From contig DASZLL010000004.1 of NCBI GenBank assembly GCA_035552395.1, forward strand, positions 9,522 through 73,521: a stretch of 64,000 bases of DNA, read 5' to 3'. Made by a program: the position numbers and the translations under genes. Of this stretch, positions 42,803-51,547 are shown piece by piece (the first letter of the stretch is position 1; each line of letters starts with the position of its first letter). Below the pieces are notes generated by a model, which was not told where the DNA came from, searched no databases, and worked only from the letters and a program-made list of their open reading frames with translations. The DNA comes from Bog-473 sp035552395 (GTDB lineage Bacteria > Actinomycetota > Acidimicrobiia > Acidimicrobiales > RAAP-2).

Positions 42803-44002
42803 CTAGGGAACCAAGGCGGGAAGGGTCTCCCAGCCTCGCACGGTCGAGGTCGGCGACAAGCGGGCGTTCTCCATGTCGATGTCCCATTCGGGAATGCGCA
42901 CCAGCAATTCCTCGAGGGCGATGCGGCCCTCCATGCGGGCGAGAGCAGACCCCATGCATAGGTGGATCCCGTTGCCGAAGGTGAGGTGCCGGCGGACGTC
43001 GCGATGGACGTCGAAGGTGTCCCCGTCGGGGAACTTCCGGTAGTCCCGGTTGGCGGAACCCAGGAGGAAGAGCATCACGCTTCCTTCCGGCACCAATATG
43101 TCGCGCACAACGAGGTCCTGCCGGGCGATGCATCGTCCGACGTGGGGCGCCGGGGATTCGAAGCGGAGGACCTCCTCAACGGCGGCGGGGATCAGCGACG
43201 GGTCCTTGACCAGGTCGGCCCGTTGATCGGGATGCTCTGCCAGCACCTTCGCCATCCATCCGATCAGGCGGGTCGTCGTCTCATTGCCGGCGCCGGCCAG
43301 CACCTCGATGTACGTCAGGAGCTCGGTCCGTCTGAGCTTACGCGTCGCGCCGGTTTCGTCGACGAACTCGACGTTCAGGAGCTCGGTCATGATGTCGTCG
43401 GACGGATGATCGACCCGCCAGTCGACAAACTCGGCGAACCTCTCTCCGGTCACGAAGTTGTCGCTGGAGACCTGCATGGGCTCACCCTCCTTGGTGCGAA
43501 GGGTCGAGTCCACGTGATCGCGCACCGCTTCCTGGTCGCTCTCGGGGATGCCGAGCAGCATGCTGATGACGCGCATCGGCATCTGGGCACCAAAGTCGGC
43601 GATGAAGTCGAACCCTTCGGCGCCCACCAGAAGATCGAGGCTGTGGGAGCAGAACTCGCGGATCTTCGGCTCGAGCTCGGCGACCCGCCGAGGCGTGAAG
43701 GCACGGGACAGCAGACGCCGGTGGATGGTGTGGGTCGGGGGATCCTCGAAGATGATGACGCCCGGAGGGATGTCGATCTCGGCCTTGATGATCTCGAGGA
43801 TGGCTCCCTTGCCCGAGATGTAGGTCTGGGCGTCGAGCAGCCCTTTCTCCACATCCTCGAATCGGCTTACGGCGAAGAAGTCCTGTTTGTCGTTGTAGTA
43901 GATCGGGGCCTCATCGCGCAGCCGGCGGTATACGGGGTACGGGTCAGCATTGATCTCGACGCTGTACATGTCGTAGTAGACGTCGCTCACGTCTGCCTCC
44001 AC
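42803..44002 (-). CDS. Cytochrome P450, second copy
   Basis: A 399-residue P450. The I-helix motif is LAGAGNETTTRL, the K-helix ExxR is EEVLR, and the haem loop is FGNGIHLCMGSALARMEGR. This has a canonical Ala-Gly-x-Glu-Thr I-helix, unlike the Ser-Gly-Gly of the P450 at 33763, so the two are not recent duplicates. The GTG at 44002, with GGGA seven bases upstream, is preferred over the ATG at 44029, which lies inside a probable operator. Electron-transfer partners are absent nearby. Confidence 0.9.
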   Translation of the reverse strand: MEADVSDVYYDMYSVEINADPYPVYRRLRDEAPIYYNDKQDFFAVSRFEDVEKGLLDAQTYISGKGAILEIIKAEIDIPPGVIIFEDPPTHTIHRRLLSRAFTPRRVAELEPKIREFCSHSLDLLVGAEGFDFIADFGAQMPMRVISMLLGIPESDQEAVRDHVDSTLRTKEGEPMQVSSDNFVTGERFAEFVDWRVDHPSDDIMTELLNVEFVDETGATRKLRRTELLTYIEVLAGAGNETTTRLIGWMAKVLAEHPDQRADLVKDPSLIPAAVEEVLRFESPAPHVGRCIARQDLVVRDILVPEGSVMLFLLGSANRDYRKFPDGDTFDVHRDVRRHLTFGNGIHLCMGSALARMEGRIALEELLVRIPEWDIDMENARLSPTSTVRGWETLPALVP

Positions 44003-44023
44003 GGTGCATTCCCAGGGTAGGGA

Positions 44024-44048
44024 ATTCATGTCAGAGTACGACGTGAAT
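44024..44048. promoter_or_regulatory. Inverted repeat ATTCATGTC-N7-GACGTGAAT, probable TetR operator
   Basis: Nine-base arms with one mismatch flank AGAGTAC, immediately upstream of the P450/tetR operon. The size suits a TetR operator, and the operon encodes a TetR protein. Confidence 0.5.
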
Positions 44049-44058
44049 ACTGGCGCGG

Positions 44059-44375
44059 TCAACCTCGAGCCGGCGGACCATCTCTCACTGCCTCGGTCGC
44101 TTGCTGACCCCGGTACTTGGCGGGCAGCAGGCTGTCCGCCGGCACGGGGGTCGCGACCGGGTGAAAGCCCGGCGCGCTCGAGCTCACGGGGAGGCGCCCG
44201 ACGAACGGGTTCAGCGGCGTGTGCAGCGCGGGCGGATGCTGGAACGGTGACCGCCCTGAGAAGACGAAGAACTCCAACATGGCCGGCGCGTTGGCGTCGT
44301 GATACGTCATGGCCGGCAGATTCCGGTTCGTCTCCACGAATGTCAAGAGGCTGGTGTGTTCGTGCACAACATGGA
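44059..44375 (-). pseudogene. Possible C-terminal gene remnant of unknown family
   Basis: About 105 codons on the minus strand show strong third-position GC bias and a protein-like product (segments LLTFVETNRNLPAMTY, APAMLEFFVFSGRSPF and GFHPVATPVPADSLLP), ending at a stop 57 bases before the P450 start. Upstream of about 44375 the bias fades and the frame runs into the antisense of the divergent gene, with no start codon or ribosome site. I read it as the tail of a truncated gene. The family is not recognised. The rest of the 527-base gap (44003-44529) holds the operator at 44024 and the promoter of the next gene. Confidence 0.35.
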
Positions 44376-44529
44376 CACAAAGCTCCGCTTGGCGAAAGGC
44401 GAGATCACGGCCCAGGGAACGCGAAACCCAGCCAGCCCGCCCCACCACTCCCGGCCCCTGGTGCTCACCCCAGCATGTCGACCGTCCGACCAATAGGGTC
44501 TGGGTAACCGACCGGAGGGAGCGCGCAGA

Positions 44530-45522
44530 GTGGCGACTGTTGAGACGATTCGCGGCCCTATTGACACCGCTGACTTGGGTCGCACCTACATGCACGAGCA
44601 CGTGTTCGTCCTTGACGCCGACGTCCAGCAGAACTACCCGTCCGAGTGGGGCAGTGAGGACGAGCGGGTGGCCGACGCCGTGGTCAAGCTCAAGGCGCTG
44701 GCGGCGCAGGGCATTCGAACCATCGTTGATCCGACGGTCATTGGGCTGGGCCGTTATATCCCGCGCATTGAGCGCATCGCCGAGCAGGTGCCGGACCTGC
44801 ACATCATCCCCGCCACCGGGTGTTACACCTACGACCAGGTGCCGTTCTTCTTCTACTACCGCGATCCCGCCGTGTACGCCGCGCTCGGTGCGGACGTGCC
44901 GGACCCGATGATCGAGATGTTCACCGCCGATATAACCGAAGGGATCACCGGCACCAGGGTCAAGGCCGCCTTCTTGAAATGTGCGATCGACCACAAGGGC
45001 CTCACCGATGGGGTGGCCCGCATCATGCGTGCGGTGGCCCGGACGCACCGCAGCACCGGCGCGCCGATCACCGTGCACACCCATCCGGGCTCCCAGACCG
45101 GTCTGATCGTCAAGCAGGTGATGTGCGACGAGGAGGGCGTGGACCCGGCACGGGTGGTGCTGGGTCACTCGGGTGACAGCGCCGACGTCGACCACCTAAG
45201 TGCCCTGGCCGACCTCGGCTTCATCCTGGGCATGGATCGCTTCGGCCTCTACGTGGACACCACCTTCGAGGCTCGCGCCGACACCGTGGTCGAGATGTGT
45301 CGCCGCGGGTACGCCGAGCGGATGGTGCTCTCGCACGACACATCGTGCTACCTCGACATGATCGACCCTCGCATCGTCGCCATGCTCACCACGTGGACCT
45401 ATCTCCACATCGAGGACGAGGTGCTGCCGTACATCCGAGAGCGAGGCGTCACGGACGCACAGATCGAGACCATGCTGGTCGAGAATCCGCGGCGCTTCTT
45501 CGAGAACAACAGCGCCTACTGA
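44530..45522 (+). CDS. Phosphotriesterase-family protein (PTE-like lactonase/hydrolase)
   Basis: A 330-residue binuclear-metal TIM-barrel hydrolase. The metal ligands read as expected: HEH (MHEHVF, about residue 23), a bridging Lys in AAFLKCA (about 150), His in VHTHPG (about 183), His in GHSGDSAD (about 213), and Asp in SHDTSC (about 275). The family contains phosphotriesterases and, more often in nature, lactonases. GGAGGGAG precedes the GTG start. A lactonase next to BVMO genes would open the lactone that a BVMO makes (inference). It converges with the amidohydrolase of the BVMO operon. Confidence 0.91.
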   Translation: MATVETIRGPIDTADLGRTYMHEHVFVLDADVQQNYPSEWGSEDERVADAVVKLKALAAQGIRTIVDPTVIGLGRYIPRIERIAEQVPDLHIIPATGCYTYDQVPFFFYYRDPAVYAALGADVPDPMIEMFTADITEGITGTRVKAAFLKCAIDHKGLTDGVARIMRAVARTHRSTGAPITVHTHPGSQTGLIVKQVMCDEEGVDPARVVLGHSGDSADVDHLSALADLGFILGMDRFGLYVDTTFEARADTVVEMCRRGYAERMVLSHDTSCYLDMIDPRIVAMLTTWTYLHIEDEVLPYIRERGVTDAQIETMLVENPRRFFENNSAY

Positions 45523-45552
45523 CCTGACTCCGCAGAGGGTCCGGCGGTCAGG

Positions 45553-46413
45553 TCAGAGCCGGTAGACCCGTTCGGCGGTCCCGGCGAAGAGCGCATCACG
45601 GGCGTCGTCGTCCAGCCCGCTCGTGACGGCGTCGAACGTCGTATAGAGCTCGTCGAAGCTGCCGGCCATGGAGTCGACCGGAAAGTTGCTGGCGAACATG
45701 CAGCGCTCGGCGCCGAAGGCCTCGATGGCGTGCTCGAGCCAAGGGCCGAGGGCCTCGACCCGGGTTGAACCGAGCGGCATGGCGAGGCCCGACAGCTTGC
45801 ACACGACATTGTCACCGAGTCCGGCCAGGGCGGCGATGCCCTCTTTCCACATTGCGCGCTCCTCGTCGGAATCGTTGCGTGGCCATCCTGTGTGCTCCAC
45901 CACAACGGTGAGGTCTCCGAACGAGGACAACCGCTCCGCCGCGGTGCGGAGCTGGTCCGGATGCGTCATGAGCTCGAACACCAGATTCCGGTCCTGTAGG
46001 GCGCGCACCACTTCGGCATCGGGTACGGCCACGTCGAGGCCACCCATGGGCCGGACCCCCCGGAAGCGAGCGGCCGACATCTGGCGGTCGATGAAGGCGA
46101 TCGCGTCGGATGTCGAATCGGCCGGGGGCAGGCCGCCGATGATGGCGTGAGGGCCACCCCGCTCCTCGGCCCGGGCATCGAGCTCGATCGTCTCCTCGAC
46201 GGAGTTGGGACCCGTCGCGGCGGCGACATTCACGAACTTCTGCACGTGCCAGTTGGCCGACTCGGCCCGATAGGTGTCGGCGTCGAAACGGCGGTACATC
46301 CCCACGCCCCCCTTCACGCCTTCGGGTGGGCGTGACAGGTAGGGGTACCAGTCGGTACGCGCGGGGTCCCACAGGTGGACGTGCGCGTCGACGACGCGGG
46401 GGCGTGGCGTCAT
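45553..46413 (-). CDS. Amidohydrolase, PDC-hydrolase (LigI)-like
   Basis: A 286-residue amidohydrolase resembling 2-pyrone-4,6-dicarboxylate lactonase and related lactone hydrolases. Unlike the others here it keeps the full H-x-H motif (VVDAHVHLWDP), with VVEHTGWP and FASNFPVDSM as further ligand regions. Its start overlaps the stop of the double-SDR gene by four bases (ATGA), making it the third gene of the BVMO/SDR/hydrolase operon. It probably hydrolyses the ester or lactone product. Confidence 0.88.
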   Translation of the reverse strand: MTPRPRVVDAHVHLWDPARTDWYPYLSRPPEGVKGGVGMYRRFDADTYRAESANWHVQKFVNVAAATGPNSVEETIELDARAEERGGPHAIIGGLPPADSTSDAIAFIDRQMSAARFRGVRPMGGLDVAVPDAEVVRALQDRNLVFELMTHPDQLRTAAERLSSFGDLTVVVEHTGWPRNDSDEERAMWKEGIAALAGLGDNVVCKLSGLAMPLGSTRVEALGPWLEHAIEAFGAERCMFASNFPVDSMAGSFDELYTTFDAVTSGLDDDARDALFAGTAERVYRL

Positions 46414-48047
46414 GGGGCCCCGACCATCTCCTTGAGTGTGTCGTCGAGCCAGGTGGGAACGGCCGGTCCCCCGTAGGTCACGGTGCCGAGGGGCCGGGGG
46501 TGGCTGCGCAGCCCGAGCCAACCCGGGCCCACCACCAACTCGGCGCCGGCCAGGGCGGCGGCCTCGGGGTCGACGAAGAGCTGCCCGACCAGCTCACCGA
46601 CCACCGGGCCGGCGAGCGCGTCGGGCGCTTCGACGCTCGTCGCAAACGCGGTGACGCGCCCGCCCGTGCCACTCTCCGCCGCCCGCGCGAGTTGACCTGC
46701 GGCCTGGGCCCGGCTCTTCCCACCGGGCGTGGTGGCGTCAGTGAGGGTCATCAGCTGCACCGGACGGTCAGCGCGGGCGGCGTACTCGGCCACCGCCCGT
46801 GGCCACGCGGCGTCTGCGTGCAGATGCTCAACGAGTCCCTCGTGGTCGGCGAGAATCGTTTCCCATCCGGCGTTCGTCGGCGATGACGCCCGATGCCCGT
46901 CCAAGGCAATCACGACTGCGTCGACCGGTCCCTCGGCATCGACGACTGCGCGCAAGCTGCCGGCCGCACCGTCGAAACCGCGTCCGGACTCGACTCGGTG
47001 GCATGAGATGGACCGGGCATCGAGCGCGGCGAGAAGCGGAGCCTCCAACTGCGTGCGTCCATCGACGACGACGATGCAGGACTTCGTGGCTGGCGCAGGG
47101 AACGGCCCGGACGTCGGCGCGTCGAAGATCCCGGCGAAGCGGGGATTGCCCCCTCCGGCGCTGACCTGCTTCGCCTCGGCCTTCACGAGGGCGCGTGGAA
47201 CGAACGCCTGCACCAGCGCCGGCAGCGAAACGGCACCCGCCGTGCGCACGACCTCAAGCAGGCGGGGTTGGTCGACAATGGCGACCTCGGGGCCGCTGGC
47301 GAACACGACTTGGCCCGTGCACCACCCGAACCCGTCGTCCACCAGGTGCGCGCCCAGGGGGCCGAGCTGCTCAGGCCCGGGCATCGAGTCGAGTGACAGC
47401 CCGCCTCCGCCGCCGGCCCGGCCCTCCTGGCGGGCCCGCTCGACCGCGGCCACGACCATGCGGGTGTTGGCGATGGGTGACAGGGCGTTGACGGTCACCC
47501 CCGGTGGCGCGTGGCGCCCCAGCTGCCACGTCAGGGCTGCGACGGCCCGCTTGGCGCAGCTGTAGGCGCCCGCGTCTGCGCCCCGCCACCCCGAGCCGGA
47601 TGTGACGCCGACGATGCGCCCGTGCCCCGCCTCCGCCATGAGGGGCAGCGCGGCGTCGAGTACGTTGAGGTACCCCCCGAGATGCACCGAGAGCAGGGCC
47701 TGCCAGTCATCTTCGGTGCCGCGGGCAAAGTAGCTCTGGCGCGTGATGCCGGCGACGTTCACGACGGCGTCTAGTCCGCCGTGCTCGCCCGCCAGCTCTT
47801 CGAACAGCGCGCGGAGCGCCGCACCGTCGGTGACGGAGGCCGACGAGGACCGGGCCGAACCACCGGCCGCCACGATGCGACCCGCCGTCGTGGTCGCGGG
47901 CTCGGGCAGCTCTTCGGTGCCCTCGAGAGTGACGAGCGGGTCCACGGTGACGACGAACCAGCCAGCGCGGCCGAGCTCCTCGGCGATCGCCCCGCCGATG
48001 CCTCCCCCGCCGCCGGTCACGACGGCGACCCGCTGGCGTGCGTTCAC
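46410..48047 (-). CDS. Double-length SDR: active SDR domain fused to a degenerate SDR-like domain
   Basis: A 545-residue protein. The first about 280 residues are a complete classical SDR: TGGGGGIGGA cofactor motif, NVAG, and YSCAKRA with the Tyr/Lys pair. The remaining about 265 residues look like a second Rossmann fold of the same type (SCIVVVDGRTQLEAPL; VDAVVIALDGHRASS; AQAAGQLARA) but lack the Gly-rich motif and the YxxxK pair. The GTG at 48047 overlaps the BVMO stop by four bases. Most SDRs are about 250 residues, so this is a fusion or an internal duplication with decay. The second half could be a dimer or regulatory part. Confidence 0.85.
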   Translation of the reverse strand: MNARQRVAVVTGGGGGIGGAIAEELGRAGWFVVTVDPLVTLEGTEELPEPATTTAGRIVAAGGSARSSSASVTDGAALRALFEELAGEHGGLDAVVNVAGITRQSYFARGTEDDWQALLSVHLGGYLNVLDAALPLMAEAGHGRIVGVTSGSGWRGADAGAYSCAKRAVAALTWQLGRHAPPGVTVNALSPIANTRMVVAAVERARQEGRAGGGGGLSLDSMPGPEQLGPLGAHLVDDGFGWCTGQVVFASGPEVAIVDQPRLLEVVRTAGAVSLPALVQAFVPRALVKAEAKQVSAGGGNPRFAGIFDAPTSGPFPAPATKSCIVVVDGRTQLEAPLLAALDARSISCHRVESGRGFDGAAGSLRAVVDAEGPVDAVVIALDGHRASSPTNAGWETILADHEGLVEHLHADAAWPRAVAEYAARADRPVQLMTLTDATTPGGKSRAQAAGQLARAAESGTGGRVTAFATSVEAPDALAGPVVGELVGQLFVDPEAAALAGAELVVGPGWLGLRSHPRPLGTVTYGGPAVPTWLDDTLKEMVGAP

Positions 48048-49882
48048 GGCGCCTTCGAGCGAACTTCGAGCTCCAAGCCGTCGAATCGGCCGTCCGTGAG
48101 CCATCTTTCCAGCCGATCGCGATAGCCGAACCAGTCGCCCAGACCGCCCCGGTAGGCGCCCACGAGCGGGCTCCTCTCCTCGGGGTGGCCTTCGTTGTTG
48201 ATGCGTGAGGGCGTACAGGCAGCCATGACCCGGCTCGCGTCGATGTACGCGTCCACGATCCCCTTGACCCACTCCTCCTCGGCCTCGGCGCTCACGTCGA
48301 AGACATCGGCGCCTTCTTGTGCGAGCAGCCCCACCGCTCGGCCGACGAACTCGCCGCCGAGCACAGCCAGCTGCGTGTAGTTGACCGTGACCACGGCCTG
48401 CTGGAATGGCGCCGGCATCACGAACAGGTTGGGAAAGCCCCGGGTCATCATGCCGAACACGGTGTGCGGGCCGTCGGCCCACTTGTCCGCCAGTGTGACG
48501 CCGCCACGCCCCACAATCTCGTGCCCGGCGCGGCGGAACAGCGGCGTCTGCTCGGGCTCGAAGCCCGTGCCGTAGATGATGCAGTCGACCTCGTACTGCT
48601 GCCCGTCCACGACGGGCCCCTTTTTGGTGATCCGCTCGATGCCCGCCGGGCAGTCGATCAGCGTGATGTTGGGCGCGTTGAACGCCGGGAGGTACTCGTC
48701 GTGGAAGCAGGGCCGCTTGCAGATATAGCGGTAGTACGGCTTCAGGATGTCGGCCATGACCGGGTCGGACACAAGTTCCTCGACGCGGCGCCGGTGTGCC
48801 TCCATGACCTGGAAGTCGGTCTCCTCGCCGCTGCGCGCGATGTCCGCGCCGCTCATGCCTTCGGCGACCTTGGGGTGATTGACGACCGCAAAGTGATGCG
48901 TCCACCCGTCGTCGACCTGGTCGACCTCCACCGGCAGGCCCAGCATGATGGCCTGGAAGTTGTCCATGCGGGCGCGCTGCCAGCCCGCCTCCAGCCCGTC
49001 GGCGAAGCCGGCGTCGGTGGAGCGGTTCCCCCGTTCGCCGATGGCGGACGGGGTGCGTTGGAAGACGTAGAGGCGTTTGGCCGATTCGACGAGGGGCGGC
49101 ACGCACTGGATGCCGCTGGCGCCCGTTCCCAGGAGCGCGACGACCTTGTCTTCGAGGTTGGTGAGGGGCTCGTCGATGCTGCCCCCCGTGTACTCGTAGT
49201 CCCACCGGGCCGTGTGGAACGAGCGCCCTTCGTAGTCCTCCATGCCAGCGATGGCCGGCAGCTTCATGAGGTTGAGAATCCCGACGGCCAAGACGTACCA
49301 GCGGCTGCGGATCTCGTCGCCGCGATCAGTGTGGAGCAGCCAGCGAGCTTCGTCCTCCTGCCACTCGGCGTGAGTGAGGCCGGTGTGGAACAGCGCGTCG
49401 TCCTCGAGTCGGTAGCGATCGGCGATCCGCTGGAGGTGGCCCCGGATCTCGTCACCCGACGCGTAACGTCGGGTGGGGACGTAGTCGAACTCCTCGAGCA
49501 TCGGGATGTACATGTACGACTCGACGTCGCACATGACGCCGGGGTAGCGGTTCCAGTACCAGGTGCCTCCGATGCCACCCGCCTGATCGACGATGCGGAT
49601 TCGTTCTATGCCGGCCATCCGCAGGTTGGCCCCCGCGAGGACCCCGGCGATCCCGCCACCGACGATCACGACATCGACGACGTCGTCGACCGGATCGCGC
49701 TCGATGGCCGGAGTGAACGGGTCGTCCCGGTAGCGCGAGAATTCGGCGTCCGCTTGCAGGTCGCGGATGTCGGACCGTCCCTCGACCAGTCGGCGATCGC
49801 GCTCGGCGAGGTACTTGGCGCGGACGGTCTCCCGGTCGAACTGCCGGGAGTCTGGTTCGGGTTGAGGTGTGGGCACGGGCAA
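48044..49882 (-). CDS. Baeyer-Villiger-type flavin monooxygenase
   Basis: A 612-residue class B flavin monooxygenase. FAD motif VVIVGGGIAGVLAGANL (about residues 70-86), GGIGGTWYWNRYPGVMCD, the BVMO fingerprint YEGRSFHTARWD (a Tyr replaces the usual first Phe), and the NADPH motif LLGTGASGIQ. An N-terminal extension of about 65 residues contains the YRDDPFTP segment seen in cyclohexanone-monooxygenase-like proteins of Actinomycetota. It would insert oxygen beside a ketone to give an ester or lactone. It leads the operon with the double SDR and the LigI-like hydrolase. No ribosome site is obvious before the ATG. Confidence 0.91.
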   Translation of the reverse strand: MPVPTPQPEPDSRQFDRETVRAKYLAERDRRLVEGRSDIRDLQADAEFSRYRDDPFTPAIERDPVDDVVDVVIVGGGIAGVLAGANLRMAGIERIRIVDQAGGIGGTWYWNRYPGVMCDVESYMYIPMLEEFDYVPTRRYASGDEIRGHLQRIADRYRLEDDALFHTGLTHAEWQEDEARWLLHTDRGDEIRSRWYVLAVGILNLMKLPAIAGMEDYEGRSFHTARWDYEYTGGSIDEPLTNLEDKVVALLGTGASGIQCVPPLVESAKRLYVFQRTPSAIGERGNRSTDAGFADGLEAGWQRARMDNFQAIMLGLPVEVDQVDDGWTHHFAVVNHPKVAEGMSGADIARSGEETDFQVMEAHRRRVEELVSDPVMADILKPYYRYICKRPCFHDEYLPAFNAPNITLIDCPAGIERITKKGPVVDGQQYEVDCIIYGTGFEPEQTPLFRRAGHEIVGRGGVTLADKWADGPHTVFGMMTRGFPNLFVMPAPFQQAVVTVNYTQLAVLGGEFVGRAVGLLAQEGADVFDVSAEAEEEWVKGIVDAYIDASRVMAACTPSRINNEGHPEERSPLVGAYRGGLGDWFGYRDRLERWLTDGRFDGLELEVRSKAP

Positions 49883-49989
49883 TCAATCGGCGGGTTGGTC
49901 GAGCAGTTGCAACCGACGAAAGAGGTCGGTGTGCTGGCACATTAGCCCTGGGGCGATCAGCGGCGACAAAGGCCGCCGGAGCCCCAGCC

Positions 49990-50025
49990 CGAACCGGAGA
50001 CCCGCCTTGGCGGGTCTCCGGTTCG
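49990..50025. repeat. Perfect 17-bp inverted repeat with 2-base loop between divergent genes
   Basis: CGAACCGGAGACCCGCC at 49990-50006 is followed, after TT, by its exact complement at 50009-50025. No T-run follows on either strand, and it lies between divergent starts, so it is not an ordinary terminator. A possible -35 (TTCGAC, 50022-50027) for the MFS gene overlaps the right arm, with TATCCT (50044-50049) as -10. Confidence 0.75.
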
Positions 50026-50054
50026 ACGGGCAGCAGAGACCGATATCCTCGAAT

Positions 50055-50074
50055 TAGTTATGGAAACACAACTA
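50055..50074. promoter_or_regulatory. MarR-type operator TAGTT-N10-AACTA over the MFS start codon
   Basis: The five-base arms flank the first codons (ATG at 50060). Such a site could block the leaderless message of the MFS/marR operon, an autoregulatory design common for MarR-controlled pumps. Binding is inferred. Confidence 0.45.
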
Positions 50075-51547
50075 TCCGCCGGAGCCCCGGCAGCCAGCGG
50101 ACTCCACGAGCTGAGCAGGAACCGGCGGATCGGCATCTTGGCGATCTGCTCGATGAGCCTCCTGATCGTGGGCCTGGACGTGACCATCGTGAACGTCGCG
50201 CTGCCCTCGATCGGGCACGATTTCAAATCGTCGATCTCGGGTCTCCAGTGGGTGGTCGATGCCTACACGTTGGTCCTGGCCAGCTTGCTCATGTTGTCCG
50301 GGTCCACGGCCGACAGGCTCGGACGGCGGCGCACCTTCGTCATCGGGCTCGCCGTCTTCTCGGCGGGTTCGCTGCTGTGCAGTCTCGCCCCGAATCAGGA
50401 ATTCCTTGTGGTGTTCCGCATGCTGCAGGCGGTCGGCGGCTCCATGTTGAACCCGGTGGCCATGTCCATCATCACCAACACGTTCACCAACCCCAAAGAG
50501 CGTGCGCAGGCCGTCGGCGTCTGGGGAGCCGTCGTGGGAATCTCCATGGCGCTCGGCCCGGTGGTCGGCGGCCTGTTGGTGTCCTCCGCCGGTTGGCGGT
50601 CGATCTTCTGGATCAACATCCCCGTCGGCCTGGTTGCCATCGTGCTGACACTGCGCTACATCCCCGAGTCGAAGGCTCCGAGGGCACGGCGCTTCGACCC
50701 GGTGGGTCAGGCGCTCATGATCGTCCTGTTCGCCACCTTGACCTACGGGATCATCGAGGCGCCGAGCCGGGGATGGTCGTCTCCCATCATCCTCGCCTCG
50801 TTCGCTCTGGCCACCCTGGCCCTGGCCGGGTTCATACTCTACGAGCCGCAACGCGCCGACCCGCTGATCGACTTGCGGTTCTTCCGGTCGATCCCCTTCA
50901 CCGCCGCGACGATCACGGCCATCGCCGCCTTCGCCACCCTCGGCGGCTTCCTGTTCCTCAACACGCTCTACCTGCAGGAGGTGCGCGGCCTTTCCCCATT
51001 GCATGCTGGCCTCGACACGCTCCCGATGGCCCTGATGACGATGGTGGCGTCGCCGATCTCGGGGCGCATCGTGGGGAGCCGGGGCGCCCGCATCCCCCTG
51101 GTGCTGTCGGGCGTCGCCCTGATGGTGGCGTGCGTCATGTTGGCGCAGATGGAGCCGACGACGCCGTTCACCTGGCTGTTCGCTGCCTATGTGGTCTTCG
51201 GACTCGGCTTCGGACTGGTGAACGCCCCCATCACCAACGCGGCGGTCTCCGGGATGCCGCGAGCTCAAGCCGGTGTGGCCTCCGCCGTCGCATCCACCTC
51301 CCGACAGCTCGGGCAGACCCTGGGCGTGGCCGTCGTGGGAGCCCTGGTCACATCGCAAGTGAAGGGCTCGTTCGGAGTGAACTTTGCCGCCGCCAGCCAT
51401 GCGGGTTGGTGGACGCTGACGGCGTGTGGCGCCATCGTCTTGGTCCTCGGTGTCGTCGCCACCTCGCGCCGGGCGCTCGAATCGGCCCGGCGAACCGCGG
51501 CCGAGCTGAATCCGGAGGTCCTTGTCGGCGCAGAGGCCAGGTCATGA
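50060..51547 (+). CDS. MFS transporter, DHA2 (EmrB/QacA) type
   Basis: A 495-residue membrane protein with about 14 hydrophobic segments, as in DHA2 drug:proton antiporters. Motif A GSTADRLGRRRTF and motif C-like AVVGISMALGPVVGG are present, and the N-terminal LDVTIVNVALPSIG is the DHA2 hallmark. It probably exports toxic substrates or intermediates. The ATG at 50060 follows a probable promoter by about 10 bases, so the message may be leaderless. The gene overlaps marR by four bases (ATGA). Confidence 0.9.
   Translation: METQLSAGAPAASGLHELSRNRRIGILAICSMSLLIVGLDVTIVNVALPSIGHDFKSSISGLQWVVDAYTLVLASLLMLSGSTADRLGRRRTFVIGLAVFSAGSLLCSLAPNQEFLVVFRMLQAVGGSMLNPVAMSIITNTFTNPKERAQAVGVWGAVVGISMALGPVVGGLLVSSAGWRSIFWINIPVGLVAIVLTLRYIPESKAPRARRFDPVGQALMIVLFATLTYGIIEAPSRGWSSPIILASFALATLALAGFILYEPQRADPLIDLRFFRSIPFTAATITAIAAFATLGGFLFLNTLYLQEVRGLSPLHAGLDTLPMALMTMVASPISGRIVGSRGARIPLVLSGVALMVACVMLAQMEPTTPFTWLFAAYVVFGLGFGLVNAPITNAAVSGMPRAQAGVASAVASTSRQLGQTLGVAVVGALVTSQVKGSFGVNFAAASHAGWWTLTACGAIVLVLGVVATSRRALESARRTAAELNPEVLVGAEARS

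Noticed and set aside
48317..49945. A 542-codon open frame antisense to the BVMO gene
   Set aside because: The minus strand encodes an intact BVMO with all motifs. The antisense frame is open only because of GC-rich codon structure and has no recognisable domain.
49990..50025. Calling the 17-bp stem a rho-independent terminator
   Set aside because: It lies between divergent starts, and neither strand has a T-run after the stem.
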